From: Desulfobulbus oligotrophicus
GTDB taxonomy: Bacteria; Desulfobacterota; Desulfobulbia; Desulfobulbales; Desulfobulbaceae
Direction: 5' to 3'
NCBI RefSeq assembly: GCF_016446285.1
Contig: NZ_CP054140.1
Location: 2,647,501-2,711,500, forward strand
Length of the DNA: 64,000 bases
Position numbers and translations under genes: made by a program. Below the pieces are notes generated by a model, which was given only the letters and a program-made list of their open reading frames with translations, was not told the DNA's origin and made no database searches. The stretch's first letter is position 1. Every line of letters begins with the position of its first letter. Below, in pieces: positions 17,613 to 26,414 of the stretch.

Positions 17613-20147
17613 ATGGATAAAGAGTTACTTCAGGCAATTTCCTTAGCCGGAATGTTGCATGATATCGGTAAATTCGCCGAACGTGCTGACGCTGTCGAAT
17701 CCGGCGACCAAGACATGATTCGACAAGAATATCGGTATAGTCACGCTTTTCATACCGAACAGGCGTTAAAACTGCTTTTCCCTGAAGAGCAGTTGAACAA
17801 GAGCTTTGGTGATCTGACCGAATGTACGGTAATGAATCTGGCCGCCCGTCACCATAAGCCCCGCAACGTCTTTGAGCTGATGATTACCGAATCAGACCGC
17901 ATTGCAGCCGGACATGAACGTGCAAAAGGTGACGCAGATTCCGACTATGATACCGGCGGTCGAGAACGCAAAAGTAAAACTCCCATGCTCAGCATCATGG
18001 CCAGAATTCGTCTGAAAAAACACGCTGACGAGCAAGGAAGTTCCGATGACTGGCGCTACCGGATAAATAACGAGGGCCTGGCATACTCATCTGATGAGTA
18101 CCACCGTCTTTTTCCGGTATCATCACAAACGTATAAAGCCGAGCAGGTCCGCCGCGACTATCAGGCTCATTGGCAGGCATTTCGTCGAACTATCGCTGAC
18201 AACAGCATCGGGCTTGATCTCTTTGGCCATGCCGATACCATTATTGACGTCTGCCGAGCGCATCTCTGGTGTCTTCCTGCATCAACGAGAAAGGAAGAGA
18301 TGCCCGATGTCTCACTGTACGACCATCAGAAAGCCACCGCCGCCCTGGCTGCATCGATGTACTGGTATCACGCCGAACACTCGACCTTGCAGGAATCGGC
18401 AATCACGAATCGTCAACAAACCAAATTTCTCCTTTTTTGTGGAGATATCAGCGGTATTCAACAGTTTATCTATAAACTCTCTTCAAAAGGTGCATACAAG
18501 ACCCTGAAAGGACGATCTTTCTTTGTTCAATTCCTCTCAGAACTGCTGGCTGACAGGTTCATTCAAACACTGGGATTAACCAAGGCGAATATCCTCTATT
18601 CAAGCGGCGGTAAGTTTTATCTTCTCCTGCCAAACACAGAAGGAGTCCAGACACTGCTTTCCGACCTGCAGGAAGAAGTAAACACCGAGCTGTTGAAAAA
18701 ATTTTCAGGGGATCTTTATGTACGTTTCAGTCGTATTTCTCTTTCCGGTGACGATCTCACCCGGCAAAGCGGCAGAACACTCTGCCAGATATGGGATGAG
18801 TTGACAAGACGTCTGGTTGCCGAAGACACCCAACGATACGCTGCAACGGTTTCTAAAGATTACGCTATCCTTTTTGGCACCGGCAGCGGCGATCAACAGA
18901 GCTGTGTTGTCTGCCATCGGTCAACAACAAAAGACAACGACACCTGCCCCACCTGCCGTGATATGAAAACACTAGGCACCTCGTTGCCACGTTCGACCTG
19001 CATAGTTGTTACCACTGAACCACTGGCAACAGTTTCCCGCCCCAATTTTAAACTCTTCAACCGCTTCGTCTATCTCTCAGAAAAAATACCTGCTGACCTA
19101 CGCTCAGGAAAGGCTCGGCTGTATGCCCTCAACAATGCAGATTTTTCAACCCTGGCACTTGACTGTGCCACACGAGGAGAACTCATCGACTGCACGCCTT
19201 TTCTGGCAGGCTCCATGCATACCTTTGCAGACACCTTTGATGAAATAGCCGATCAGGCTCAGGGGGTAAAACGTCTTGGTATCCTGCGCATGGATGTTGA
19301 TTCCCTCGGCAAAATTTTCAGTGAAGGACTCCAGAACTACAGTCACGAAACAATTCACGATAAACGGTTTCACTCCCTTGGCAGAATCACAACTTTGAGC
19401 TGGCAACTCACGCTGTTTTTCAGCGGTATACTCCCACAGCTCATTGCCGAAAATGCTGAGTGGCGCGATCGGGTAACTGTGGTGTACTCCGGTGGTGACG
19501 ACCTTTTCCTCATCGGTGCATGGGATGCACTCCCAGAAATTGCCCTTACAATTCAGCAACGTTTTGCTGCATTTACCTGTAACAATCCGTCCTGTACGCT
19601 GTCCGGTGGACTGGTAATTACTCCCGGTAAATTTCCAATCTACAAAAGCGCTGATATGGCTGGCGAGGCTGAACATCGGGCCAAAAAACACGAAACTACT
19701 TTTAAAAATGGTCGCCTGACAGATAAGGCATCGATAACATTTCTGGAAACTCCCATGCACTGGCAAGAGTTTGAAATACTCAGCCGGCTGTATACCAAAG
19801 TGCTGATCATAGCACAAAATCCGCAACACGCTTCATTGGTACGACGTCTACGCGATATCGCCGCCTCTTGGCGGGAAAGCTGCGCCTATCTGCAGCAGCA
19901 AGACCGTCTTTCCATAGACGCAATCAAAAATCAGTTACAGGCAGAAAAGTGGCGTTGGCGCATGGTATACACCCTGGCTCGTTACGCTGCAGGAAAACCA
20001 TCCTTATCGCAGACTATTCAGGAACTACAGCAGTTTATCACATCAGAAGTGGGCACAACAGATCGTCAGGGTATCGAACTCCTTGGCGTGCTGGCACGAT
20101 GGTGTGAGTTAAGACTTCGTAATGAAAAAATAAAGGAGACAGTATGA
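17613..20147 (+). CDS. cas10: Cas10/Csm1, type III-A large subunit with HD nuclease and cyclase domains
   Basis: The 844-residue protein starts after a good GAGGAG site. H16-D17 (GMLHDIGKF) forms the N-terminal HD single-stranded DNase. FCGDISGIQQFIYKLSSKGA marks the first palm domain. A zinc module CVVCHRSTTKDNDTCPTC (about residues 431-448) follows, then the second palm with G627-G-D-D630 (YSGGDDLFLIGAW), the cyclic-oligoadenylate synthetase site. Both catalytic centres therefore look intact. It assembles with Csm2-5 and crRNA in the cytoplasm. Its stop overlaps csm2 by four bases. Confidence 0.93.
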   Translation: MDKELLQAISLAGMLHDIGKFAERADAVESGDQDMIRQEYRYSHAFHTEQALKLLFPEEQLNKSFGDLTECTVMNLAARHHKPRNVFELMITESDRIAAGHERAKGDADSDYDTGGRERKSKTPMLSIMARIRLKKHADEQGSSDDWRYRINNEGLAYSSDEYHRLFPVSSQTYKAEQVRRDYQAHWQAFRRTIADNSIGLDLFGHADTIIDVCRAHLWCLPASTRKEEMPDVSLYDHQKATAALAASMYWYHAEHSTLQESAITNRQQTKFLLFCGDISGIQQFIYKLSSKGAYKTLKGRSFFVQFLSELLADRFIQTLGLTKANILYSSGGKFYLLLPNTEGVQTLLSDLQEEVNTELLKKFSGDLYVRFSRISLSGDDLTRQSGRTLCQIWDELTRRLVAEDTQRYAATVSKDYAILFGTGSGDQQSCVVCHRSTTKDNDTCPTCRDMKTLGTSLPRSTCIVVTTEPLATVSRPNFKLFNRFVYLSEKIPADLRSGKARLYALNNADFSTLALDCATRGELIDCTPFLAGSMHTFADTFDEIADQAQGVKRLGILRMDVDSLGKIFSEGLQNYSHETIHDKRFHSLGRITTLSWQLTLFFSGILPQLIAENAEWRDRVTVVYSGGDDLFLIGAWDALPEIALTIQQRFAAFTCNNPSCTLSGGLVITPGKFPIYKSADMAGEAEHRAKKHETTFKNGRLTDKASITFLETPMHWQEFEILSRLYTKVLIIAQNPQHASLVRRLRDIAASWRESCAYLQQQDRLSIDAIKNQLQAEKWRWRMVYTLARYAAGKPSLSQTIQELQQFITSEVGTTDRQGIELLGVLARWCELRLRNEKIKETV

Positions 20148-20542
20148 ACCAACAAAACGTAAGGCAATGGGTGAACCATGGGCCTGACCTCGGACTACTG
20201 AAGATGACCGAACAACTCGGTAGCGAATTAGCTAAAGGATCAGGTGGTAAACTGACCACATCGCAGATACGGCAAGTCTTTACAAAACTAAAAGCTATAG
20301 AGGCAAAGGGATTTGACCTGTCTGAGCAGCGGCTGGCATTTATGATGCTCAAGCCTTTTCTTGCCTATGCCTCGGGCCGAGACAGTAGAAACGAAGCCCT
20401 AAAAACCTTCAAAAACACAATGACATGGGGCATTGATGCCGTCCTTGAAGGGGACAGCGAAACTGAAACACAACGGTTTAACCACTTCTGTAAACTGTTC
20501 GAGGCCGTACTGGCATACCACAGAGCCCATGGCGGAAAATAA
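20144..20542 (+). CDS. csm2: Csm2, small subunit of the type III-A effector
   Basis: This 132-residue all-helical protein sits between csm1 and csm3, with ATGA overlap to csm1, which is the invariant csm2 position. The motif LTTSQIRQVFTKLKAIE (about residues 41-57) and the central LKPFLAYASGR match Csm2. Several copies line the crRNA-target duplex on the convex side of the complex. Length is normal for the family. Confidence 0.88.
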   Translation: MNQQNVRQWVNHGPDLGLLKMTEQLGSELAKGSGGKLTTSQIRQVFTKLKAIEAKGFDLSEQRLAFMMLKPFLAYASGRDSRNEALKTFKNTMTWGIDAVLEGDSETETQRFNHFCKLFEAVLAYHRAHGGK

Positions 20543-20553
20543 AGGAGCACACA

Positions 20554-21357
20554 ATGAGCGAAACACGATTACAGTTAACAAAAAAAATATTCATCAAAGG
20601 CCAGATTGAACTTCTCACCGGTATGCACATTGGCGGTTCCTCACTGGGGCTGTCGATCGGCGGTGCTGATAAAGTTGTGGTGCGAAACCCCTTAACAAAC
20701 CTTCCCTATATTCCTGGTTCCTCACTCAAGGGGAAGATGCGCTCTTTACTGGAAAAAAGTCACGGCCTGATTGTTCCCAAACAAAATGATAATAAGGAGT
20801 GGGTGGGTAAACTCTGCGAAAATCCGGACGAAGATATCGTCCAGCTTTTCGGCTTTGCTGCAGACGTTGCAAAAAGTCGTGCAACTTACGCCCCCACCCG
20901 CTTAACCGTCCGCGACTGTATCCTCGTCAACATCGATGAGCTCGCCGAATCGGACCACACCGACATGTACTGCACAGAGGTCAAAACCGAAGTTTCCATC
21001 GACAGGCTGACCTCAGCGGCTAATCCGCGTAACTTTGAAAGGGTACCGGCAGGTGCCAGATTCAAGCTCGACCTGGTGCTCGATATCTATAATGTCGATG
21101 AAGATACCGACGATACCGATGCAACAAATGGTGATCCCCGCGCCAGACGTTTTGTCAAGCTGCTTCGAGAGGGGTTGCAACTTATTGAAGACGACTATCT
21201 CGGTGGTCAGGGAAGCCGCGGTTACGGGCAGGTTCGTTTTGTCATTGACTCCGTCAGTAAGCGCACCGCTGAAGACTACCGTAACGACAACATGGAAAAA
21301 ACACCATCACAATACAAAGGCCTCTTCTCACCATTTACTCGCGAGGGTAGCCAATGA
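20554..21357 (+). CDS. csm3: Csm3, backbone subunit and target-RNA nuclease
   Basis: The 267-residue RAMP protein has the signatures IELLTGMHIGGSS, SIGGADKVVVRNP and PYIPGSSLKGKMRSLLEK. Asp39 in GGAD aligns by pattern with the catalytic Asp33 of Streptococcus thermophilus Csm3, so cleavage of bound target RNA at 6-nt steps should be active. GGQGSRGYGQVRF is the C-terminal glycine-rich loop. AAAGGAG precedes the ATG. The stop overlaps csm4 by four bases. Confidence 0.92.
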   Translation: MSETRLQLTKKIFIKGQIELLTGMHIGGSSLGLSIGGADKVVVRNPLTNLPYIPGSSLKGKMRSLLEKSHGLIVPKQNDNKEWVGKLCENPDEDIVQLFGFAADVAKSRATYAPTRLTVRDCILVNIDELAESDHTDMYCTEVKTEVSIDRLTSAANPRNFERVPAGARFKLDLVLDIYNVDEDTDDTDATNGDPRARRFVKLLREGLQLIEDDYLGGQGSRGYGQVRFVIDSVSKRTAEDYRNDNMEKTPSQYKGLFSPFTREGSQ

Positions 21358-22370
21358 ACCAAGTCTATCACCTGAACTTCACCACACCGGTGCACTTCGG
21401 GCTTGAAGGGATAGGCCAGGAACAGATTGATCATATTGTCCATTCCGACACCCTGTGGGGAGCAATCATTGATAAGTGGCTGCTCCTCCATGCGGATGAT
21501 CCTGAAGAAGTATGCACATCCACCTCGTTTAACGTAAGTTCAACCTTTCCGCTCATCAACGGTACCCGTTTTTATCCGGTACCTCTGGGCGCTCTGAACA
21601 AGGTAATGGACGATGTTGCCCTCCTGGATGCTGGCATCAGCCCCCTTGAGCTCAAGGATATTAAAAAAATCCGCTACATCGAAGAAAACCTTTTTAAACG
21701 GATCCTGGCCGGAGAAGAACCGATACTAGCAGACCTGACCTCCGGCTCGGTCTATCCCTTTCCTTTTTCAACAAAAAAAGAGCAAAATCCAACCAGATGC
21801 TTTGCGCTTGAGATACAGCGTCCCCGGGTTATGGTAGATCAGCTAAACGGCGGTGTGCAGGCTGGAGCCTTTTTTTACAGCACAGACCAGTACTTCAACC
21901 AAAACTCAGGGCTGTTCTTTGTAGCCTCCTTTACCTCCCGGGCAGTTCGCGACAAATTTGAAGCTGCCCTGCGATTGCTGGGCGATGACGGCTTAGGGGC
22001 AGATCGCAGTGTTGGCCGGGGAACCTTTACCTTCACCGTATCGAACTGGCCCCTTACAACAGCGGACAATGCTGATGCGCATGTACTGCTCTCACTCTAC
22101 TTCCCCACCGCCGAAGAGGTGAAAGACGGTGTGCTGTCCAGCCCGATAAGTGCCTACAAGCTTACCCGCCGCAGCGGCCACACCGGTGGTCATCGCGTCA
22201 GTCGATTTCGCCGTGCTGACTGCTGGATGCTGACCGAGGGTTCTGTACTTCCTTTTGCACCAGCAGGTCATGTCCCTTGCGTGTTGCCACAATCGGGAAT
22301 AATCCCGCACAATGTCTACCGGTATGGACGGGCCTTTTGTGTGCCCTTTGTGCGCAGGAGGAAACAATGA
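21354..22370 (+). CDS. csm4: Csm4, crRNA 5'-handle-binding subunit
   Basis: The 338-residue RAMP protein begins VYHLNFTTPVHFGLEGIGQEQIDHIVHSDTLWGAI, in which HSDTLWGAI is characteristic of Csm4. LGADRSVGRGTF is the glycine-rich loop. It pairs with Cas10 and grips the 8-base crRNA handle. Both ends overlap neighbours by four bases (csm3 and csm5), showing strict translational coupling. Confidence 0.9.
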   Translation: MNQVYHLNFTTPVHFGLEGIGQEQIDHIVHSDTLWGAIIDKWLLLHADDPEEVCTSTSFNVSSTFPLINGTRFYPVPLGALNKVMDDVALLDAGISPLELKDIKKIRYIEENLFKRILAGEEPILADLTSGSVYPFPFSTKKEQNPTRCFALEIQRPRVMVDQLNGGVQAGAFFYSTDQYFNQNSGLFFVASFTSRAVRDKFEAALRLLGDDGLGADRSVGRGTFTFTVSNWPLTTADNADAHVLLSLYFPTAEEVKDGVLSSPISAYKLTRRSGHTGGHRVSRFRRADCWMLTEGSVLPFAPAGHVPCVLPQSGIIPHNVYRYGRAFCVPFVRRRKQ

Positions 22371-24061
22371 AACAGGACCGATCAATACGTGAAACCTATC
22401 AACTCAACGTGCAGCTATTAACACCCGTGCATATTGGTTGCGGGAAGAACTACGTTCAAGATATCGATTACATTAAAAGCGGTCAGAAAGTATCTGTTTT
22501 CGATCAGAATAAACTGTTCGCAGAGGTTGCCGCCCTTGGGGAAACCGCTGTAAATGAGTTCACAGCTGCTGTAGAGGAGCAGCAAGTACACTCCTTTCTT
22601 AGAGAGAAAAAAATCAACCTGAACTCAATCACACTCTACTCCTTTTCCTGGTCAACAGAAAACAGGCTGGCCAGGATGCCAAGGGACATCAGGCGGTATA
22701 TACGTGATGGTCTGGGTCGCCCGCTTATCCCCGGCTCTTCACTCAAGGGGCTGTTTCGTTCCGCTATTCTCTCTCGTCTGAATGAGGAAAATAAAAATCG
22801 AGAGGTAAAAAAACTGGTTGAGAAGATTAAAGTATCGTCTCAGAGCAAAAAACGATCAGACCTCAACCCCAAATATGCAGCTGATCCTGTACTACATGCC
22901 CTTCTTGGCAAAGATGCAAAATACAACCTCATGCGTTCACTCACTGTTTCCGACTGTGTGTTACCATCAAACGCCGTGCAGGTGGATGAGGCTTACGTAA
23001 CGAGCTTAGAAACAGGTGCAACACGTTTTAAACGAAAAAAATGGAGCATGCTTATCGAACAGGTACGCCCGGGTGAATGTGCCATCGGTCAAATTTCTTT
23101 TGACCGGTTTTTGCAGGAACAGGCACAGGGTAAAGCAGTGTTCAACTTTCAAACTACCCTTAACCGTGACTGGCTGGTACAGGCTCTTCGGCAAAGAACC
23201 AGCAGATTTCTCGATGCTGAGCGTAAGTTTCTCCACGACAAGAATGGCGATGGTGTTAAGCAGTTGCAACAGTTTTACAACCAACTACAACGACAGATTG
23301 AACAACTAAAAGACAATGAAGCTATTGCTCAGTTTGCCTGGGGCAGCGGCTGGCAGGGAATGACCGGTGCATTACTGGCACCGGATGACCTGACCAGAGA
23401 TGTGCGCACCGCGCTGCAATTGGCAAAACACCGTCTGAACTTTCCGTTTCCCAAAAGCCGAAGACTGAGCGGTGGTGATGAAGCAGCAAAGCCGATCGGG
23501 TGGGTCAAGCTCTCATTTATAAGCTCGGAGAACAATGATCCTCCGCAAGAAGAAGATCCAACCGCCACCGTTCGGAAATCTCTTGAAAAAATGAACATCA
23601 TTCAAAACTGGGATCAGTTGAAAAGAGCTGCATCTGACTTGAATAAAGAAAACAACGAAAAGGAAGATGCCGTTGCCAAAGCTTTTAAGGAAGCTGCTTT
23701 ACGAGTAAAAGCCAACTACCCTGACAAATGGACACCAGAGCGGGATAGTCAGGTCAAAGCCTGGCTTGCGCCCGCCGGCCTGACCTGGACAGACTCCACC
23801 ACTGCCGATCCTGTAGAGGAAGAGCCTTCCGGCAGCCCCAACAGGATCACAGAGGCTGCCTTTAAAGACTATGGCGACTGGTTAAACCGTCACCAGGACT
23901 TTCAAATAAACGAACTGAACCAGGCAGAAGCAACAGCACTGCTCACTCTGTTTAAAGACTGGAATCTTGATAACAACAAGTCGTGGAGAAAAACACCGGC
24001 CAAAAAAGAGTGGTGGCAAGAGGTAAGAAAGAGGATACAACAGCTGAAGAAAACCGGCTGA
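22367..24061 (+). CDS. csm5: Csm5, distal cap subunit, unusually long
   Basis: The start chosen is ATG 22367, with AGGAGG upstream and ATGA overlap with csm4; the frame stays open upstream to 22277 inside csm4 but that is not needed. The product has 564 residues, against roughly 350-400 in well-known Csm5 proteins. The N-terminal RAMP part shows LLTPVHIGCGKNY and RPLIPGSSLKGLFRSAI. GWQGMTGALLAPDD (about residue 327) is probably the second RAMP glycine-rich loop. After about residue 400 there is a charged helical extension (for example LEKMNIIQNWDQLKRAA) without recognised homology. Csm5 caps the crRNA 3' end and may recruit maturation nucleases. Confidence 0.85.
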   Translation: MKQDRSIRETYQLNVQLLTPVHIGCGKNYVQDIDYIKSGQKVSVFDQNKLFAEVAALGETAVNEFTAAVEEQQVHSFLREKKINLNSITLYSFSWSTENRLARMPRDIRRYIRDGLGRPLIPGSSLKGLFRSAILSRLNEENKNREVKKLVEKIKVSSQSKKRSDLNPKYAADPVLHALLGKDAKYNLMRSLTVSDCVLPSNAVQVDEAYVTSLETGATRFKRKKWSMLIEQVRPGECAIGQISFDRFLQEQAQGKAVFNFQTTLNRDWLVQALRQRTSRFLDAERKFLHDKNGDGVKQLQQFYNQLQRQIEQLKDNEAIAQFAWGSGWQGMTGALLAPDDLTRDVRTALQLAKHRLNFPFPKSRRLSGGDEAAKPIGWVKLSFISSENNDPPQEEDPTATVRKSLEKMNIIQNWDQLKRAASDLNKENNEKEDAVAKAFKEAALRVKANYPDKWTPERDSQVKAWLAPAGLTWTDSTTADPVEEEPSGSPNRITEAAFKDYGDWLNRHQDFQINELNQAEATALLTLFKDWNLDNNKSWRKTPAKKEWWQEVRKRIQQLKKTG

Positions 24062-24078
24062 TCTCTTTAACCAGATGC

Positions 24079-24114
24079 GGTCCAGGGGCTGTTTCTGACG
24101 ATCCCCCCTGGACC
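24079..24114 (+). terminator. Hairpin after csm5
   Basis: GGTCCAGGGG (24079-24088) and CCCCTGGACC (24105-24114) form a perfect 10-bp stem with a 16-base loop, 18 bp after the csm5 stop. There is no U-run. It may end the csm transcript and separate it from the array leader. Confidence 0.5.
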
Positions 24115-24370
24115 AACCGCACAACCACCTTGTGTAATGGTATGGTTTATCAGGATAAACTGCGATAGGATGGCACAAACAGACCACCTGTACAGACCGA
24201 TTGGGGGACCACCACATGCCCGCACTCAAAGTTTCTATGATATTTCAAAATGTTACGATGATTTTCTCACTGTTTTATCACCGTTGCAAAACCCCGGACC
24301 CTCTTTTTAGGGGACATGCCCGAATTTGGCCGTGGGACCTGTTGATATCATGATCAAATTCAGGGTAAGA
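24115..24370 (+). promoter_or_regulatory. CRISPR leader region
   Basis: This AT-rich 256 bp stretch lies between the csm5 hairpin and the first repeat and contains no credible gene. Leader placement at this side is supported by the opposite end of the array, where repeats carry point changes and the last is degenerate. It should hold the array promoter and integration signals for Cas1-Cas2. The sequence right before the first repeat is TTCAGGGTAAGA. No clear -35/-10 pair was chosen. Confidence 0.65.
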
Positions 24371-26230
24371 GTTGGAAGGAATGCCCCGATCAGAGGGGAT
24401 TAAGACGGAAGGCTGTCCAGGGCTGGAGCCTCTTTTTAAGCTGTTGGAAGGAATGCCCCGATCAGAGGGGATTAAGACGATCAAAATTCATTGCGTTGAG
24501 CTGCGATGTGTTCAGTTGGAAGGAATGCCCCGATCAGAGGGGATTAAGACTCTCAGATAAGACAGCTGAGAAGAGACGTTTCTATGTTGGAAGGAATGCC
24601 CCGATCAGAGGGGATTAAGACTGACCGTTGAGCTGACTGTAATTAATTTCAAAATTCAGTTGGAAGGAATGCCCCGATCAGAGGGGATTAAGACTAGGTA
24701 AACAATTTTAGCGTCAGTAATGTAAACCTGGTTGGAAGGAATGCCCCGATCAGAGGGGATTAAGACACTGAGATTATTCTTAACCTCAATAACGCCGTCT
24801 TCGGTTGGAAGGAATGCCCCGATCAGAGGGGATTAAGACTTGCCGTCGGTTGTAATTGTGGTTGCGAATCCGTTCGTTGGAAGGAATGCCCCGATCAGAG
24901 GGGATTAAGACCCCTTCACAGATCTCTGGCGTTTGACCAATACCTGTGTTGGAAGGAATGCCCCGATCAGAGGGGATTAAGACCAGCTGTATCAGCGTGA
25001 CCGATACAGCTACTTGGGATAGTTGGAAGGAATGCCCCGATCAGAGGGGATTAAGACATAACAAACCGCCACGTGGGGTACCGTCACCACGTGTTGGAAG
25101 GAATGCCCCGATCAGAGGGGATTAAGACACTTCGGCCCCTGCTGCAATCATAATCTCTCGAACGTGCGTTGGAAGGAATGCCCCGATCAGAGGGGATTAA
25201 GACTGGATTAACTTTCCGCTGGCAATGGCTTCTTTTAATGGTTGGAAGGAATGCCCCGATCAGAGGGGATTAAGACTTTTTGCAAATATTGAATTAGTAT
25301 GACAGATACAACTGTTGGAAGGAATGCCCCGATCAGAGGGGATTAAGACGGTTTGTCCGCGGACTTACCGGAAGTTTCATTTGTTACGTTGGAAGGAATG
25401 CCCCGATCAGAGGGGATTAAGACTTGCGGACCGACCCGTGTCTGGATCGCGGCTGATGGGTTGGAAGGAATGCCCCGATCAGAGGGGATTAAGACCGGCA
25501 ACCGTCTCCGTTTCATGATGTACATTAGTCGTTGGAAGGAATGCCCCGATCAGAGGGGATTAAGACCAATAGTTCTTGCAGTCGAGCGAAGGATTCCGAA
25601 CGTTGGAAGGAATGCCCCGATCAGAGGGGATTAAGACCATTTGCTGTTTTGCCTCCTTGAAAAAGGGTTAATTGGGTTGGAAGGAATGCCCCGATCAGAG
25701 GGGATTAAGACTGAATTTTGTAGAATCTCTACATCCCCGCCTATATGAGTTGGAAGGAATGCCCCGATCAGAGGGGATTAAGACACTGTCTCGTGAGACA
25801 GTGGATGCTCCTGTGGGTTAGAGTTGGAAGGAATGCCCCGATTAGAGGGGATTAAGACATATTATCAATTCTATAAGATTATCAAATGATCTTGCGTTGG
25901 AAGGAATGCCCCGATTAGAGGGGATTAAGACGTGGCTGGGGCGGCCTTAATGATTTGTCGTGCCCTAGGTTGGAAGGAATGCCCCGATCAGAGGGGATTA
26001 AGACTTAAATTTTGCCCTGCAATCGATCAGGCCTTTTTGCAAGTTGGAAGGAATGCCCCGATCGGAGGGGATTAAGACTCGGCAATATACCGTTCGTTTC
26101 TCGAACCATTAGAATTAAACGTTGGAAGGAATGCCCCGATCAGAGGGGATTAAGACATGTAGCGGTAAGCGGTAAACATGAGTCCGATACCGATGTTGGA
26201 ACAATTGCCCCGACCAGAGGGGATTGACTC
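24371..26230 (+). CRISPR. Type III-A CRISPR array, 26 repeats and 25 spacers
   Basis: The 36-bp repeat starts GTTGGAAGGAATGCCCC, continues GATCAGA and ends GGGGATTAAGAC. CCCC and GGGG form a short stem. Repeats begin at 24371, 24443, 24515, 24586, 24659, 24731, 24804, 24876, 24948, 25022, 25093, 25168, 25241, 25314, 25388, 25460, 25531, 25602, 25676, 25749, 25823, 25896, 25969, 26043, 26121 and 26195. Spacers are 35-39 bp except one of 42 bp (26079-26120); all differ. Repeats at 25823 and 25896 have ATTAGA for ATCAGA, the one at 26043 has ATCGGA, and the last (26195-26230) is degenerate. This polarity puts the leader at the left and transcription on the plus strand. The 8-base crRNA handle would be ATTAAGAC. 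Confidence 0.98.
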
Positions 26231-26414
26231 TTTTTTCCACTTCTGCAACAGGTAACCGGTGCCGGTACATTATCATCCTGTACCAGCTGGTTGACGTCCC
26301 TTGGCAACCCTACTGTGCTTTTTTAGTCTTTTTTAACCTCCCTGCCGAAAAATCGCTTTTCTGCCCGTATTTCAAAATAAAGCCGCCGAACAGTCATCTA
26401 CCTGCGGAGGTGTT

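Noticed and set aside
24371-26230. Open frames of 60-93 codons inside the array on both strands, repeating the residues MEGMPRSEGIKT or WKECPDQRGLR
   Set aside because: They are translations of the CRISPR repeat and spacers, not genes.
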